Of a stretch of 64,000 nt of DNA, positions 33,318 to 42,019 are shown piece after piece. Below the pieces are notes generated by a model. It was not told the DNA's origin, did not search any database, and worked only from the letters and a program-made list of their open reading frames with translations. The position numbers were made by a program, and so were the translations under genes. Every line of letters starts with the position of its first letter. The first letter of the stretch is position 1. The DNA comes from Streptomyces griseochromogenes (GTDB lineage Bacteria; Actinomycetota; Actinomycetes; Streptomycetales; Streptomycetaceae), in the NCBI RefSeq assembly GCF_001542625.1, contig NZ_CP016279.1, forward strand, positions 7,130,001-7,194,000. The letters run 5' to 3'.

Positions 33318-33739
33318 CAAGGTTAACCGGGTTCCGGACACACAACCAGCGCCGACGCCGCGGACGTCCCATCGCCGGCCGACCGCAGCGGCTGGAGCAC
33401 CTGCAAGGTGCACAACAAGTCGAGCTGCTGTTGCCCGTCGCACTGGCAGCCCGGGTTCCTTGCCAGACACCCGATCAGAAGTCGGTGCGCTTCGTTACCA
33501 CGATCGTTGTCTCCGCAAGCGCCGTTCCCACCGGCGACCTCCACGGGTCACCTATTGCCCGAGTAGGAGTGCGCGCCGGTCCCGGCCCAGGGCGCCGCCG
33601 TCGACGATGAGTACGCGTCGCGGATCTCTCAACCTGAGTCGCCCCCTGCCCGGCGAGAGCTCGGCGCCACAGGCAGGAGTGCGCCAGATCGTCTGCCCCT
33701 TGCAGGCGAAGCCGGTGCCCTGCGAACCGGCACACCGCG
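33318..33739. other. gap with no recognised gene
   Basis: Short frames on both strands (for example + LPDTRSEVGALRYHDRCLRKRRSH, loosely transposase-like) without start signals. Probably more element debris. Confidence 0.35.
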
Positions 33740-34228
33740 TCACTCCGAAGGAATGCGAAACTCGAATTCAGGACGGTCCCACGGCACGGCGGGCGGGTTC
33801 GCGAGCGCGGTCCCGGTCCGCACCGCACCGACGCGGTGGTAGAAGTCCTCGGCGGGAAGGTGCGACACGACCTTGACACGGTCGATGCCGGCGGCACGGG
33901 CCTCGGACTGCATGTGCGCGACGAGCAGCCGTCCAATACCACGTCCTTGCGCTTCGTCGGCGACGAACAGCAGGTCGAGCTCCGGTGGAACGAGGACGAG
34001 CGAGTAGAACCCGAGGACCCGGCCTCCGTGCTCGTCGGCGCCGACGGCCACGAAGGCGCGGTGGGCCTCGATGTAATCAGGACCGACCCGGTAGCCCGCC
34101 ACTGCGGCTGCGTACTTACCCTCGTAGGCGCCTGAGCCACGCACGAGCCGCGTGAGCCGTTTGGCATCCCGCGCGACTGCCCTCCGTATCGTGATCGGCT
34201 GGCTGATCGGGGAAGTGCGTGAACTCAT
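33740..34228 (-). CDS. GNAT-family N-acetyltransferase
   Basis: 162 residues. ITIRRAVARDAKRLTRLVRGSGAYEG starts the fold, RVLGFYSLVLVPPELDLLFVADEAQGRGIGRLLVAHMQSEA contains the acetyl-CoA pyrophosphate loop (Q-G-R-G-I-G), and the end VKVVSHLPAEDFYHRVGAVRTG closes it. ATG at 34228 is best for the domain, though no strong ribosome site precedes it. It is downstream of a same-strand TetR gene, gap 198 bases. The acetylated substrate is unknown. Confidence 0.88.
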   Translation of the reverse strand: MSSRTSPISQPITIRRAVARDAKRLTRLVRGSGAYEGKYAAAVAGYRVGPDYIEAHRAFVAVGADEHGGRVLGFYSLVLVPPELDLLFVADEAQGRGIGRLLVAHMQSEARAAGIDRVKVVSHLPAEDFYHRVGAVRTGTALANPPAVPWDRPEFEFRIPSE

Positions 34229-34426
34229 CGGGAGAGTATTTCGCACCGGGCAGTGCCTTCCCGCGGCGGGTTGGCTGCTCGGGCAGGCGTTCCTGCACCG
34301 CTCCCGGGAACCGCTTGCCCAGGCCCCGATCGGCCACGTCACTGCCGCCGAATCGGCCGCCGGGAGCACTGCCGAGCTCACGTGACCAGTCGGCCAGGGC
34401 CTGGGCCAGGCGATTCCGGACGGCAG

Positions 34427-34966
34427 TCAGGCAGACGCGCCGTGCAGCAGGATCGCGTTGATGAAGTCCGGGGCCTGACGGGCGCCCATGTGGCCTTCGA
34501 GTGTCAGCTCCCATGCGGTCTCGGCCAGGCCGCAGAACGTCGAGGCCAGCCAGGTGGCCGGCATGTCGCCCCGCAGCAGCCCCGATTTCTGGCCGCGTTC
34601 CATGAGCTTGACGGTCCGGATGAAGATCGCCTTGGCCCGCGTGCTGGCCTCGGGCAGACCCGAGACGTCGGGGTCGACGTAGACCAGGTTCCACAGTTGG
34701 GCAAAAGGCGTGTACGCGGCAACCAGCGCGGCCAGCACCTGCTCCATGGGCGCGGCGTCGCCCTCGGCCTGGGCCAGGACCCGGTCGCAGTCGTCCAGGA
34801 TCTTCTCGGCCATCGCCTGCACCAGGAGCTTACGGGTGGGGAAATGGCGGACCAGGGTCGCCCGGCTGATGCCCGCGCGTGCAGCGATGACCTGCATGGA
34901 CGCCGCCCGGTCCTTGGCGAGGACCGGGATTGCCGAGTCCAGCACCTCTGCCGCGTCGGTACGCAT
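34427..34966 (-). CDS. TetR/AcrR-family regulator
   Basis: About 179 residues: helix-turn-helix VIAARAGISRATLVRHFPTRKLLVQAM, then a ligand domain (ILDDCDRVLAQAEGD...LWNLVYVDPDVSG...AKAIFIRTVKLMERGQKSGLLRGDMPATWLASTFCGLAETAWEL). ATG at 34966 was preferred over GTG at 34999 because the GTG lies inside a palindromic operator. It is divergent from a Tat-exported flavin oxidase gene and probably represses it and itself. Confidence 0.9.
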   Translation of the reverse strand: MRTDAAEVLDSAIPVLAKDRAASMQVIAARAGISRATLVRHFPTRKLLVQAMAEKILDDCDRVLAQAEGDAAPMEQVLAALVAAYTPFAQLWNLVYVDPDVSGLPEASTRAKAIFIRTVKLMERGQKSGLLRGDMPATWLASTFCGLAETAWELTLEGHMGARQAPDFINAILLHGASA

Positions 34967-34992
34967 CGTCGAACCAATCCCCAATGCCTCTA

Positions 34993-35012
34993 TTGACACA
35001 CTGATGTTTCAA
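34993..35012. promoter_or_regulatory. TetR operator candidate between divergent genes
   Basis: Half-sites TTGACACA and TGTTTCAA, one mismatch apart as an inverted repeat around CTGA. The left half-site also supplies a TTGACA -35 box (34993-34998) for the rightward oxidase gene. Binding here would block both directions. Confidence 0.6.
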
Positions 35013-35184
35013 TTGCATGCTCTGCAGTATCAGCCTCATTGTACTGAGGCGGTCCCCGGCCGGATCGGGGACCTCACTGGAGCCTGCGCGGCTTCTTCGC
35101 CAACGGGCAGACCGCCGAACGCAACGGAGCGTTCATCGGCATTCCTGCAAGAGCCCGTGTCAGATCGCAGATCGGTTGTCATTC

Positions 35185-36552
35185 ATGACGATGCACCGCC
35201 GGCGTTTCCTGCAGGGTGCAAGCCTGGGCCTGCCCGGCCTCGCCGCTCTCACCTCCCTGACCGCCTGCAAAGCCAGCGCGACCGGTACAACCAGCAGTGA
35301 AGGGGTGATCGTCATCGGTGCCGGGATCAGCGGTCTTGCCGCAGCCCGCCACCTGGCCGGCCAGGGGGAGGACGTGGTGGTCCTCGAAGCGCGCGACCGA
35401 ATCGGCGGCCGCATCTGGACCAGCGAGAAGTGGGCCGGTGTGCCGCTCGACCTCGGGGCCTCATGGATCCACGGCATCAACGACAATCCCATCGCCGCAC
35501 TGGCCGAGAAGGCCAAAGCGCGGACGGTCGTGACCAACCCCGACAGCTCCACCGACTACCTCGCCGACGGTGCCCGGGCGAAGGCGATCGCGGGCTGGCA
35601 GAGCAAAATGGGGGACGCTCTGGCCTCGTACCAGGACGACGCGGACAAGGACGCGTCGGTGCGCGGCGTGGTGGAGCGTGCGCTGGGCTGGTCCTCACTG
35701 TCGGAGGACGACAAGGCCCTGATCTCGTTCGGGCTGAACGACTACGAGCACGAGTACTCGGGCAGCGTGGACCAGATGTCGGCCCTGTACTTCGACAGCG
35801 GCGCGGACATCAAGGGCAAGGACGTGCTGTTCCCGCGCGGCTACCACCAGATCACCGATCTGCTCGCCTCCGGGCTGTCCATCCGGACCGGGCAGGTCGT
35901 CAAGCACATCGACTGGAACTCCAGCGACGTGACAGTCGGCACCGACACGGACACGTTCCACGCCGGGCATGTGGTGGTGACGCTGCCGCTGGGCGTACTG
36001 CAGAGCGGCGCGGTCACGTTCGGCCCCGGCCTGCCCGCGTCCAAGCGCACCGCGATCGACAAGCTCGGCATGGGCGTGCTCAACAAGTGCTACCTGCGCT
36101 TTCCCGAGGTGTTCTGGCCGGACACCGACTGGATGACTTACGTGCCGAATGTGGACGAGTACGGCCAGTGGGAACAGTGGATCAACATCACCCGTCCCAC
36201 CGGCCAGCCCGTGCTGCTCGGCTTCAACGCCGCCGACTTCGGCCGCACGATCGAAGGCTGGAGCGACACCCGGATCGTCGACAGCGCCATGGGGACGCTG
36301 AAAGCCATCTTCGGCAGTGGCATCCCCGCGCCTCTGGGCTACCAGATCACCCGCTGGGCGTCCGACCCGTACGCGCGAGGCTCGTACTCGTACAACAAGA
36401 TCGGCTCCACACCTGCCATGCGTGACCATCTCGCGGCCAGCGTGGACGACCGTGTGCACTTCGCCGGCGAGGCGACGCACCGCGCCTCCTACCAAACCGT
36501 CCACGGCGCCTACCTGTCGGGAATCCGCGCCGCGAAGGAAATCGCTGATTGA
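35185..36552 (+). CDS. flavin monoamine oxidase, Tat-exported lipoprotein-like
   Basis: 455 residues. The N-terminus MHRRRFLQGASLGLPGLAALTSLTAC combines a twin-arginine signal with a lipobox (LTAC), so the enzyme is probably exported folded with FAD and lipid-anchored. The FAD-binding motif GAGISGLAAARHLAGQGEDVVVLEARDRIGGR and the C-terminal FAD segment (HFAGEATHRASYQTVHGAYLSGIRAAKEI) mark the amine-oxidase family (LSD1/MAO/polyamine oxidase). ATG at 35185, or the next ATG at 35191. Divergent TetR gene with operator. A role in extracellular amine or polyamine oxidation is likely; the substrate is not shown. Confidence 0.9.
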   Translation: MTMHRRRFLQGASLGLPGLAALTSLTACKASATGTTSSEGVIVIGAGISGLAAARHLAGQGEDVVVLEARDRIGGRIWTSEKWAGVPLDLGASWIHGINDNPIAALAEKAKARTVVTNPDSSTDYLADGARAKAIAGWQSKMGDALASYQDDADKDASVRGVVERALGWSSLSEDDKALISFGLNDYEHEYSGSVDQMSALYFDSGADIKGKDVLFPRGYHQITDLLASGLSIRTGQVVKHIDWNSSDVTVGTDTDTFHAGHVVVTLPLGVLQSGAVTFGPGLPASKRTAIDKLGMGVLNKCYLRFPEVFWPDTDWMTYVPNVDEYGQWEQWINITRPTGQPVLLGFNAADFGRTIEGWSDTRIVDSAMGTLKAIFGSGIPAPLGYQITRWASDPYARGSYSYNKIGSTPAMRDHLAASVDDRVHFAGEATHRASYQTVHGAYLSGIRAAKEIAD

Positions 36553-36684
36553 AACAGCGGACTGAAACAGCTGGCAGTTACGTGAAATCACTCGCGAGGC
36601 GGGCGGTTTCATACGGGACCCATGGGCTTTAGGGATCAGCGGCACCAGATGATCGAGACAAGGATGAAGTGACCGATACTCCGT

Positions 36685-36900
36685 CGGCACGATCAGGCGG
36701 TGGCATGGCTGCAGGCGTGAGAGGACTCGGGGCGGGCGCCGACGACGATTGACGCCTACGCCCGGGGGCTGGCCGAGTACCTGGGGTTCGGTGGCGGCGG
36801 GCAGCAGCGTGGGCTGGTGCGGAAACTGATGAAGCTTCTCTGGATCCCCAGCGACGAGCAGTGGCGGCGCGTCCCGACTGCTGTCCACTTTCGCCCATAG
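36685..36900 (+). mobile_element. tyrosine recombinase (phage integrase) remnant
   Basis: One frame reads HDQAVAWLQA, stop, EDSGRAPTTIDAYARGLAEYLGF and then KLLWIPSDEQWRRV, stop. The first block is the SAM-like core-binding domain of tyrosine recombinases ('S.AT.DAYARAL..YL.FC'); the second is the linker into the catalytic domain ('IP.DEQW'). An in-frame TGA, internal deletion and missing R-H-R-Y domain show it is dead. It is the only integrase trace in the window. Confidence 0.65.
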
Positions 36901-37003
36901 CGGGTCAGGGTTTCACCTCGTGTGCCGTGTCAAGTCCGACAACTCTGGAGATGCGCGGTCGGCGGACACAGGGTCTGCCGGCCCGGCAGAATGGATGTGT
37001 GTC

Positions 37004-37759
37004 ATGAACAACAAGGATCTGGTTCTCAAGGCCGTAGGTGAGCTGTTCGGCGACAAGGACCCCTCCGCGGTGGACCGCTGGGTCTCGCCGACGTACAAGC
37101 AGCACAGCACGCTGGCCGCCGACGGCCCCGAGGCTCTGCGCGAACTGATCTCCTCGCTGCCCGCGGACTTCCGCTACGAGGGCGCCCGGGTCATCGCCGA
37201 CGGAGACGTGGTTGCGCTGCACGGGGTCTACCACGGCTTCGGCCCCGAGCCACTGGTCGCCTTCGACATCTACCGCGTGGAGAACGGCAAGCTCGCCGAG
37301 CACTGGGACGCCCTGGTGCCGGTGGTCAGGGACACCGTCAGCGGCCGCTCCCAGACCGACGGCCCTACCCGGGTCGGCGACCTGGGCAGCACCGAGGCGA
37401 ACCGCAAGCTGGTCGCGGAGTACGCGGAGAAGATCCTCAAGGGCGCCGAATACTCGCTGGTGACCGACTACACCTCCACCGAGACCTACCTCCAGCACAA
37501 CCCGGAGGCCGGTGACGGTCTGGACGGCTTCGGAGTGGCCGCCGCCAAGTGGGCCGAGCAGGGCAAGAACGTCGTCTACAAGACGATCCACAAGGTCATC
37601 GCAGAGGGTGACTTCGCTCTGGTGCAGGCCGAGGGTGAGTTCGGCGTGCCGGTCGTCTACTACGACCTGTTCCGCCTCGCCGACGGGAAGATCGTCGAGC
37701 ACTGGGATGCCATCCAGGAGGTCCCCGCTGAACTGCCCCACAGCAACGGCCTGTTCTAA
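37004..37759 (+). CDS. tandem SnoaL/NTF2-like protein
   Basis: 251 residues made of two NTF2-like (SnoaL) halves, about 1-120 and 130-250. Both halves share the closing pattern: AFDIYRVENGKLAEHWDALVPV in the first and YYDLFRLADGKIVEHWDAIQEV in the second, and both carry a 'Y.QH' segment (YKQHS, YLQHNP) typical of SnoaL-like polyketide cyclase or ester-cyclase folds. ATG at 37004 lacks a clear ribosome site. Such proteins act as small-molecule isomerases, dehydratases or carriers; the activity is not evident here. Confidence 0.85.
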   Translation: MNNKDLVLKAVGELFGDKDPSAVDRWVSPTYKQHSTLAADGPEALRELISSLPADFRYEGARVIADGDVVALHGVYHGFGPEPLVAFDIYRVENGKLAEHWDALVPVVRDTVSGRSQTDGPTRVGDLGSTEANRKLVAEYAEKILKGAEYSLVTDYTSTETYLQHNPEAGDGLDGFGVAAAKWAEQGKNVVYKTIHKVIAEGDFALVQAEGEFGVPVVYYDLFRLADGKIVEHWDAIQEVPAELPHSNGLF

Positions 37760-38424
37760 GAGAATTAGCTTCGGAGCCGGCGGAGGCAGGTCACGCGGCA
37801 GGCCAGTTCCAGCAGGCCGTGGACGTCCGCTCACGGACGCGGAGTCGGCGGAATCGGCCATGCAGACGGGGGCTCCATGACCCAGCGGTTGCCGCCAAGC
37901 CGGGATCCGTAGGCGACACCCCGGTGTGCGTTCTTCGAGTGTTGCACCGCTCGTAGGGAGAGAGGCGTCGGCACTTGTCGCAGTCACCGCCGCTGCCTTG
38001 GGACGCGCCCGGTCGACCGGGGACGGACCGAGACGGTCAACCCTTTGAGGACCCTGCTGTGCGAGCCGTCCATCGCGGGATGAGTGAGGAACGCGATCGG
38101 CGCGGCTCGGCCGGCGGAACCAAACGGTGGGCATTGCTTGTTGGGCTGCCTACGAGCTGATCGGGTGCTGGGTGGCGCGACAATGTGTGCGCGCACCGGG
38201 TGCCGTGCTCGATGAAATCCACGGTGCAACCAGCGGCCTGAACCACGAGTCGTCGGGTCAGGCGCATCGCCACAGCCTCAGCCGGTCCTCCGGATCAGCG
38301 AACAGTCACCTGCCGGGCAGGCAGAACGTGAGGCGAAGCCGGCAGGCCCGGGCAGGTGACAAAGCCTTCCGACACCCACACGCCATACCACAACCGACCC
38401 CTCTCGTGAGGAAACCCAGGACTC
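37760..38424. other. 665-base stretch without a recognised gene
   Basis: Frames of 60-80 codons on both strands lack start signals and recognisable domains. The end (38395-38424) holds the leader of the PPOX gene. Probably decayed insertion material. Confidence 0.4.
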
Positions 38425-38853
38425 ATGGCCGCACCCATGACCGATGCCGAATGGCGCTCCTTCGTCAGCGAAGGCACCCGGACCGCGAAAATCGCCACCA
38501 CCCGGGCCGACGGGCGCCCACACGTGGCCCCCGTCTGGTTCCTGTTGGACGGCGACGACCTCGTGTTCAACACCGGCAAGAACACTGTCAAGGGCCGCAC
38601 CCTGATCCGCGACGGGCGCCTCGCCCTGTGTGTTGACGATGATCAGCCGCCGTTCTCCTTCGTCGTCATCGACGGCCGGGCGCAGGTGAGCGAGGATTTG
38701 CCGCAGGTGCGCGCTTGGGCGACCCGGATCGCTGCCCGCTACGTGGGGGAGGACCGTGCAGCAGAGTACGCCGTCCGCAACAGCGTGCCCGGGATTCTCC
38801 TGGTGCGGGTGTCGATCGACAAGGTCCTGGCCGTCAGCGGCGTAGCCGACTGA
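38425..38853 (+). CDS. PPOX-class F420-dependent oxidoreductase
   Basis: 142 residues with the split-barrel flavin/deazaflavin fold: FVSEGTRTAKIATTRADGRPHVAPVWFLLDGDDLVFNTGKNTVKGRTL followed by FSFVVIDGRAQV and AEYAVRNSVPGILLVRVSIDKVLAV. Actinobacterial proteins of this group bind F420 and reduce quinones, biliverdin or other acceptors. ATG at 38425. Single gene. Confidence 0.88.
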   Translation: MAAPMTDAEWRSFVSEGTRTAKIATTRADGRPHVAPVWFLLDGDDLVFNTGKNTVKGRTLIRDGRLALCVDDDQPPFSFVVIDGRAQVSEDLPQVRAWATRIAARYVGEDRAAEYAVRNSVPGILLVRVSIDKVLAVSGVAD

Positions 38854-39225
38854 CGCGAGAGGGCGCGCTTTGGTCCACGGCTCCGGGTACGAACGGACCA
38901 CGGGGCCCGGCTGCTCCGGCCGCACCACTCGACGCCGCGTCGATCAGCGAGGCGAAGGCCATAGCCGAGCGGTCCAAGCCTTGGTCCGGGAGGCATACGA
39001 CCGCATGACCGGTCCAGGGCCCACGGAGATTTCGTTGGACGGCTGCCAAAGCGCCGTGCGCGCGGGCAGGACGCTCGCCGGTCGACCTCGGCGACCAGGG
39101 CCTAGCGCTGCTTGCCTCACAAACGGCCGGCACACGCCGCTGGGCATGGTCTCGGTCGGCCAAGCAGCACGACTCCCGGTTGCTCGGTCCTGCCTTCCAC
39201 GTCGTGCAGGCATCAGCCAGGTGCC
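38854..39225. other. gap upstream of the IS5 remnant
   Basis: No gene recognised. It may hold the unreadable 5' part of the IS5-type element. Confidence 0.35.
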
Positions 39226-39493
39226 CTGCCCGAGCAGGTGAACGCCAACCTCGATCGCGGCCACGACAGCGACGTGGCCCGTCTCTTGCCGACGGAGGCG
39301 GGCTTCACTGGTGAGACCGTCCGACAGGGCGTGCCCGCCCGCAGGGTGTCGGAATCGGTGGGTGAGGAGCGCACCCAGCCTCCTGGATGAACGGCTTCGG
39401 CAAGCTACGTCGCTGCATCGAGAAGGGCGCTGTGCCCTCGGCTTCTCTCTCCATCTCACCGCCGCCCTCGTCACGCTCCGCATGCCGATATGA
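39226..39493 (+). mobile_element. IS5-family transposase, C-terminal remnant
   Basis: Three frames together read the IS5 C-terminus: LPEQVNANLDRGHDSDVARLL...VRQGVPA, then MNGFGKLRRCIEKGA, then LGFSLHLTAALVTLRMPI and stop (compare 'LDRGYDS...KGVPAP...THSWMNGFGKLRRCTE....DFYLYLAAALVTLRMLI'). Frame breaks and the missing N-terminus show it is dead. Confidence 0.75.
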
Positions 39494-39551
39494 GCACCTT
39501 CCGCTCAGGCAAGTACTTCCACTCGCCCCCACGACTACCGAGAGATGGCCC

Positions 39552-40067
39552 GTGCCCCTTGAACCCGACGCCGAGCAGGCGGCCCGCGCCCTGGAGGAAG
39601 TCCAGCGTCGCCGCGACCAGGCGATAGACGCGCAACGTCAACCCCGATGGTTCTCGATGGCCTGGGGCTTCTACCTATTCCTGGTCCTCTCCTCACCCGA
39701 CCTTCTGCCCTTGCTCCACCTGGAACGGTGGTGGATGTGGTGGGACGGGATTCTCGGCATCTTGACGGTTGTGTTCCTCGCGGGCCAATTCACGCGGCAG
39801 GGGCGCGGCCTGCTCGGTCTTCCCCCCGAGCTGCTGCCGCAGGGGATCATCCCGACGGGGTCGACGGAGCGGCGCTCTCCCTGGACCGGACTCCTCGTCG
39901 TGGTGAGCGTGGTGGGTGCGGTCTCCGTGGGAAGTGTCGCGATCTTGTCCTACGTCCCCGGCTGGCACTTGCTGCTGGGAATCGCCGTGGGACTGGCGGC
40001 GATGTTCCCGTCCAAGGGGCGGTTCGAGCGACTCAAGCAGCTCAGCCAGGACGGCGGACGCCGGTGA
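39552..40067 (+). CDS. small integral membrane protein
   Basis: 171 residues: an acidic, helical N-terminus (DAEQAARALEEVQRRRDQAIDAQRQPRW), then four hydrophobic segments (MAWGFYLFLVLSSPDLLPLL, WDGILGILTVVFLAGQF, WTGLLVVVSVVGAVSVGSVAIL, WHLLLGIAVGLAAMF) and a charged tail. GTG at 39552 is assumed. Its stop overlaps the GTG start of a winged-helix regulator (GTGA), an arrangement known for many actinobacterial membrane protein-regulator pairs. Function unknown. Confidence 0.7.
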   Translation: MPLEPDAEQAARALEEVQRRRDQAIDAQRQPRWFSMAWGFYLFLVLSSPDLLPLLHLERWWMWWDGILGILTVVFLAGQFTRQGRGLLGLPPELLPQGIIPTGSTERRSPWTGLLVVVSVVGAVSVGSVAILSYVPGWHLLLGIAVGLAAMFPSKGRFERLKQLSQDGGRR

Positions 40068-40138
40068 CCTCTCCTGAACTCGACCAGTTGTTGCTGGATC
40101 CCACACGCCTGTCGATCACGGCGTTGCTGGCGGCATGC
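40064..40138 (+). pseudogene. winged-helix regulator, only the first 25 residues remain
   Basis: GTG at 40064, overlapping the membrane protein stop, begins TSPELDQLLLDPTRLSITALLAAC, the standard start of a MarR/ArsR-like winged-helix family usually about 100 residues long. After this the frame loses all resemblance (GSGSGRGLAHAHYRP...) and runs to a stop at 40315. Deletion or rearrangement has removed the DNA-binding part. Confidence 0.6.
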
Positions 40139-40423
40139 GGAAGCGGATCAGGGCGGGGGCTTGCGCATGCCCACTACCGCCCTTGCAGAGGGTCGCTGCG
40201 CTGCGGGCCGGTAGTCGCACAGAGCAGATTCCGCTCATCGGTCAGGTGCACGAGATCCGGCCGCGGGGTCACTCGCGTCGGAGTCAACCATCGCGGGACG
40301 GTCCGCGTGCGCTGACCGGTCTGCCCGTAAGTCCAGGTCACGGTCTTCGTCTCGACCGGGGCAGATATGACCTCCCGGCCCTCCGGCAGGGTGCGGGGAT
40401 GAGTCAGAACGCGTCGAGAGCAT

Positions 40424-41323
40424 CTACTCGTCGGACGCCGGGGCGGAGAGCATCCCTGGTGCTCTTCCTCGGGCGACCTCGCGGAAGCTCAGTGGTGTCC
40501 CCCCGTCGCGTTTCCGGAAGAACTTCGTGAAGTCGCTGGGGTCGGGGAAGCCCAGCCGGCGGGATATCTCCGCGGAGGTGGCGTCGGTGTGGACCAGGAG
40601 CCGTCTGGCTTCCAGGAGGATGCGGGCGTCGAGGTACTGCTTGGCGGTCGAACCGGTCGCAGCCTGTGCGGCGCGGGACAGGGTGCGGACGCTGTAGCCG
40701 AGTGCGGCGGCGAAGTCATTGACGTGGTGGGAGCTTGCGAAGTCGCGTTCCACGGCGACACGGAAGCTGCGGAAGACCTCGCTGTCCGACCCGAGCGATG
40801 CGGGGGCCGGGCAGGCGTGGGCGAGACGCAGCAGGAGGACGCTGAGGAGGTGGCGCAGCGTGTCGATGTGGGCGTCGAGGGGAATCGAGGCCAGGTCACC
40901 GTACTCGTGGACGAGGTGGCGCAGTGCGAGGCCGGCGGATCGGGCGTGCCGTCCGGTGAGGAGCATGGGCGAGTCGTTGTGGAGGGGCTCGGCGGCGACG
41001 AAGCCGGGTTGCCAGATGACGATGGTGCCCCGCGCCGCGGCGTGATCACGGGGGACGTACTGGTGGACCTGGCCGGCTCGGACCCAGAGCCAGGAGCCCG
41101 AGTCCAGTGTGTAGTCCCGAAAGTCCACGGTGTGGCGCACCGGGCCCTGCCTGACGTGGATCAGATGGTGAAAGGCCGGCCGGAGCGGCGCCGACAGGTC
41201 CAGTCCCCTCCGGTTCACGCGTTTGGACAGTTCGGCGAAGTCGAGGACGTCCATCCCGATGGGCGCGCTCAGCGAGGGCCGGTATGACACGTCGGCGACG
41301 GAGAGCTGTCGGTTTTTTCCCAT
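40424..41323 (-). CDS. AraC-family regulator of the vdc cluster
   Basis: 299 residues. The N-terminal cupin-like sensing domain (PAFHHLIHVRQGPVRHTVDFRDYTLDSGSWLWVRAGQVHQY) precedes an AraC double helix-turn-helix (VNDFAAALGYSVRTLSRAAQAATGSTAKQYLDARILLEARRLLVHTDATSAEISRRLGFPDPSDFTKFFRKRDGGTPLSFRE). ATG at 41323. It is divergent from vdcB with an 86-base gap carrying direct repeats, so it is the likely activator of the decarboxylase genes in response to vanillate or a related aromatic acid (inference). Confidence 0.92.
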   Translation of the reverse strand: MGKNRQLSVADVSYRPSLSAPIGMDVLDFAELSKRVNRRGLDLSAPLRPAFHHLIHVRQGPVRHTVDFRDYTLDSGSWLWVRAGQVHQYVPRDHAAARGTIVIWQPGFVAAEPLHNDSPMLLTGRHARSAGLALRHLVHEYGDLASIPLDAHIDTLRHLLSVLLLRLAHACPAPASLGSDSEVFRSFRVAVERDFASSHHVNDFAAALGYSVRTLSRAAQAATGSTAKQYLDARILLEARRLLVHTDATSAEISRRLGFPDPSDFTKFFRKRDGGTPLSFREVARGRAPGMLSAPASDE

Positions 41324-41351
41324 GACTGGTCTCCAGGCTACCCGCCCGCGC

Positions 41352-41375
41352 CGTCGAACGGCCCATAGCGTCGAA
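41352..41375 (+). promoter_or_regulatory. direct repeats in the AraC-vdcB intergenic region
   Basis: CGTCGAA occurs at 41352-41358 and 41369-41375, a 17-base period. AraC-family activators bind such direct repeats next to the -35 region. The repeats end about 35 bases before the vdcB GTG. Confidence 0.45.
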
Positions 41376-41409
41376 AGCGAGGGAGCGCGGAAGCAAGGAG
41401 TTGATCGAC

Positions 41410-42006
41410 GTGCGACTCATCGTGGGGATGACCGGAGCCACTGGTGCCGTACTCGGGCTTCGGCTGTTGCAGCAGCTGGCCGAGTATCCCGAGGTGGAGA
41501 CCCATCTGGTGCTCAGCCGTTGGGCGCGGACCACCATCGAGCTGGAGACCGGCCGCAGCGTCCGCGAGGTCGCGGATCTCGCCGATGTCGTACACAACCC
41601 CGAGGACCAAGGCGCCACCATCGCGTCGGGCTCGTTCCGGACCGACGGCATGGTGATCGTGCCGTGCTCCATGAAGACGCTGGCCGGCATCCGCGCGGGC
41701 TACGCCGACGGTCTCGTCGGCCGCGCCGCGGACGTGGTGCTGAAAGAGCGGCGCCCATTGGTGCTCGTACCGCGCGAGACGCCGCTCAGTGAGATTCATC
41801 TGGAGAACATGCTCGACCTGGCCCGCAAGGGGGTGCGGATCGTGCCGCCCATGCCCGCTTTTTACAACCATCCCGCCTCGGTCGACGACATCGTCGAGCA
41901 CATCACCACCCGCATCCTCGACCAGTTCGCGCTGCCCACCCCCACCGCCAGGCGCTGGGAGGGCATGCGTGCCGCACGGACCGCCCCCGTCCACCCCGTC
42001 GCTTGA
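41410..42006 (+). CDS. vdcB: flavin prenyltransferase, UbiX/VdcB type
   Basis: 198 residues from GTG at 41410, chosen because AAGGAG at 41393-41398 is well spaced for it, while TTG at 41401 is too close. The UbiX fold shows GMTGATGAVLGLRLLQQL (FMN loop), MVIVPCSMKTLAGIRAGYADGLVGRAADVVLKERRPLVLVPRETPLSEIHLENML and PPMPAFYNHP. UbiX enzymes attach dimethylallyl to FMN, making the prenylated cofactor needed by UbiD-type decarboxylases. Here it should supply vdcC, which follows after 13 bases. Confidence 0.92.
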   Translation: MRLIVGMTGATGAVLGLRLLQQLAEYPEVETHLVLSRWARTTIELETGRSVREVADLADVVHNPEDQGATIASGSFRTDGMVIVPCSMKTLAGIRAGYADGLVGRAADVVLKERRPLVLVPRETPLSEIHLENMLDLARKGVRIVPPMPAFYNHPASVDDIVEHITTRILDQFALPTPTARRWEGMRAARTAPVHPVA

Positions 42007-42019
42007 GAAAGAGCCGCAC

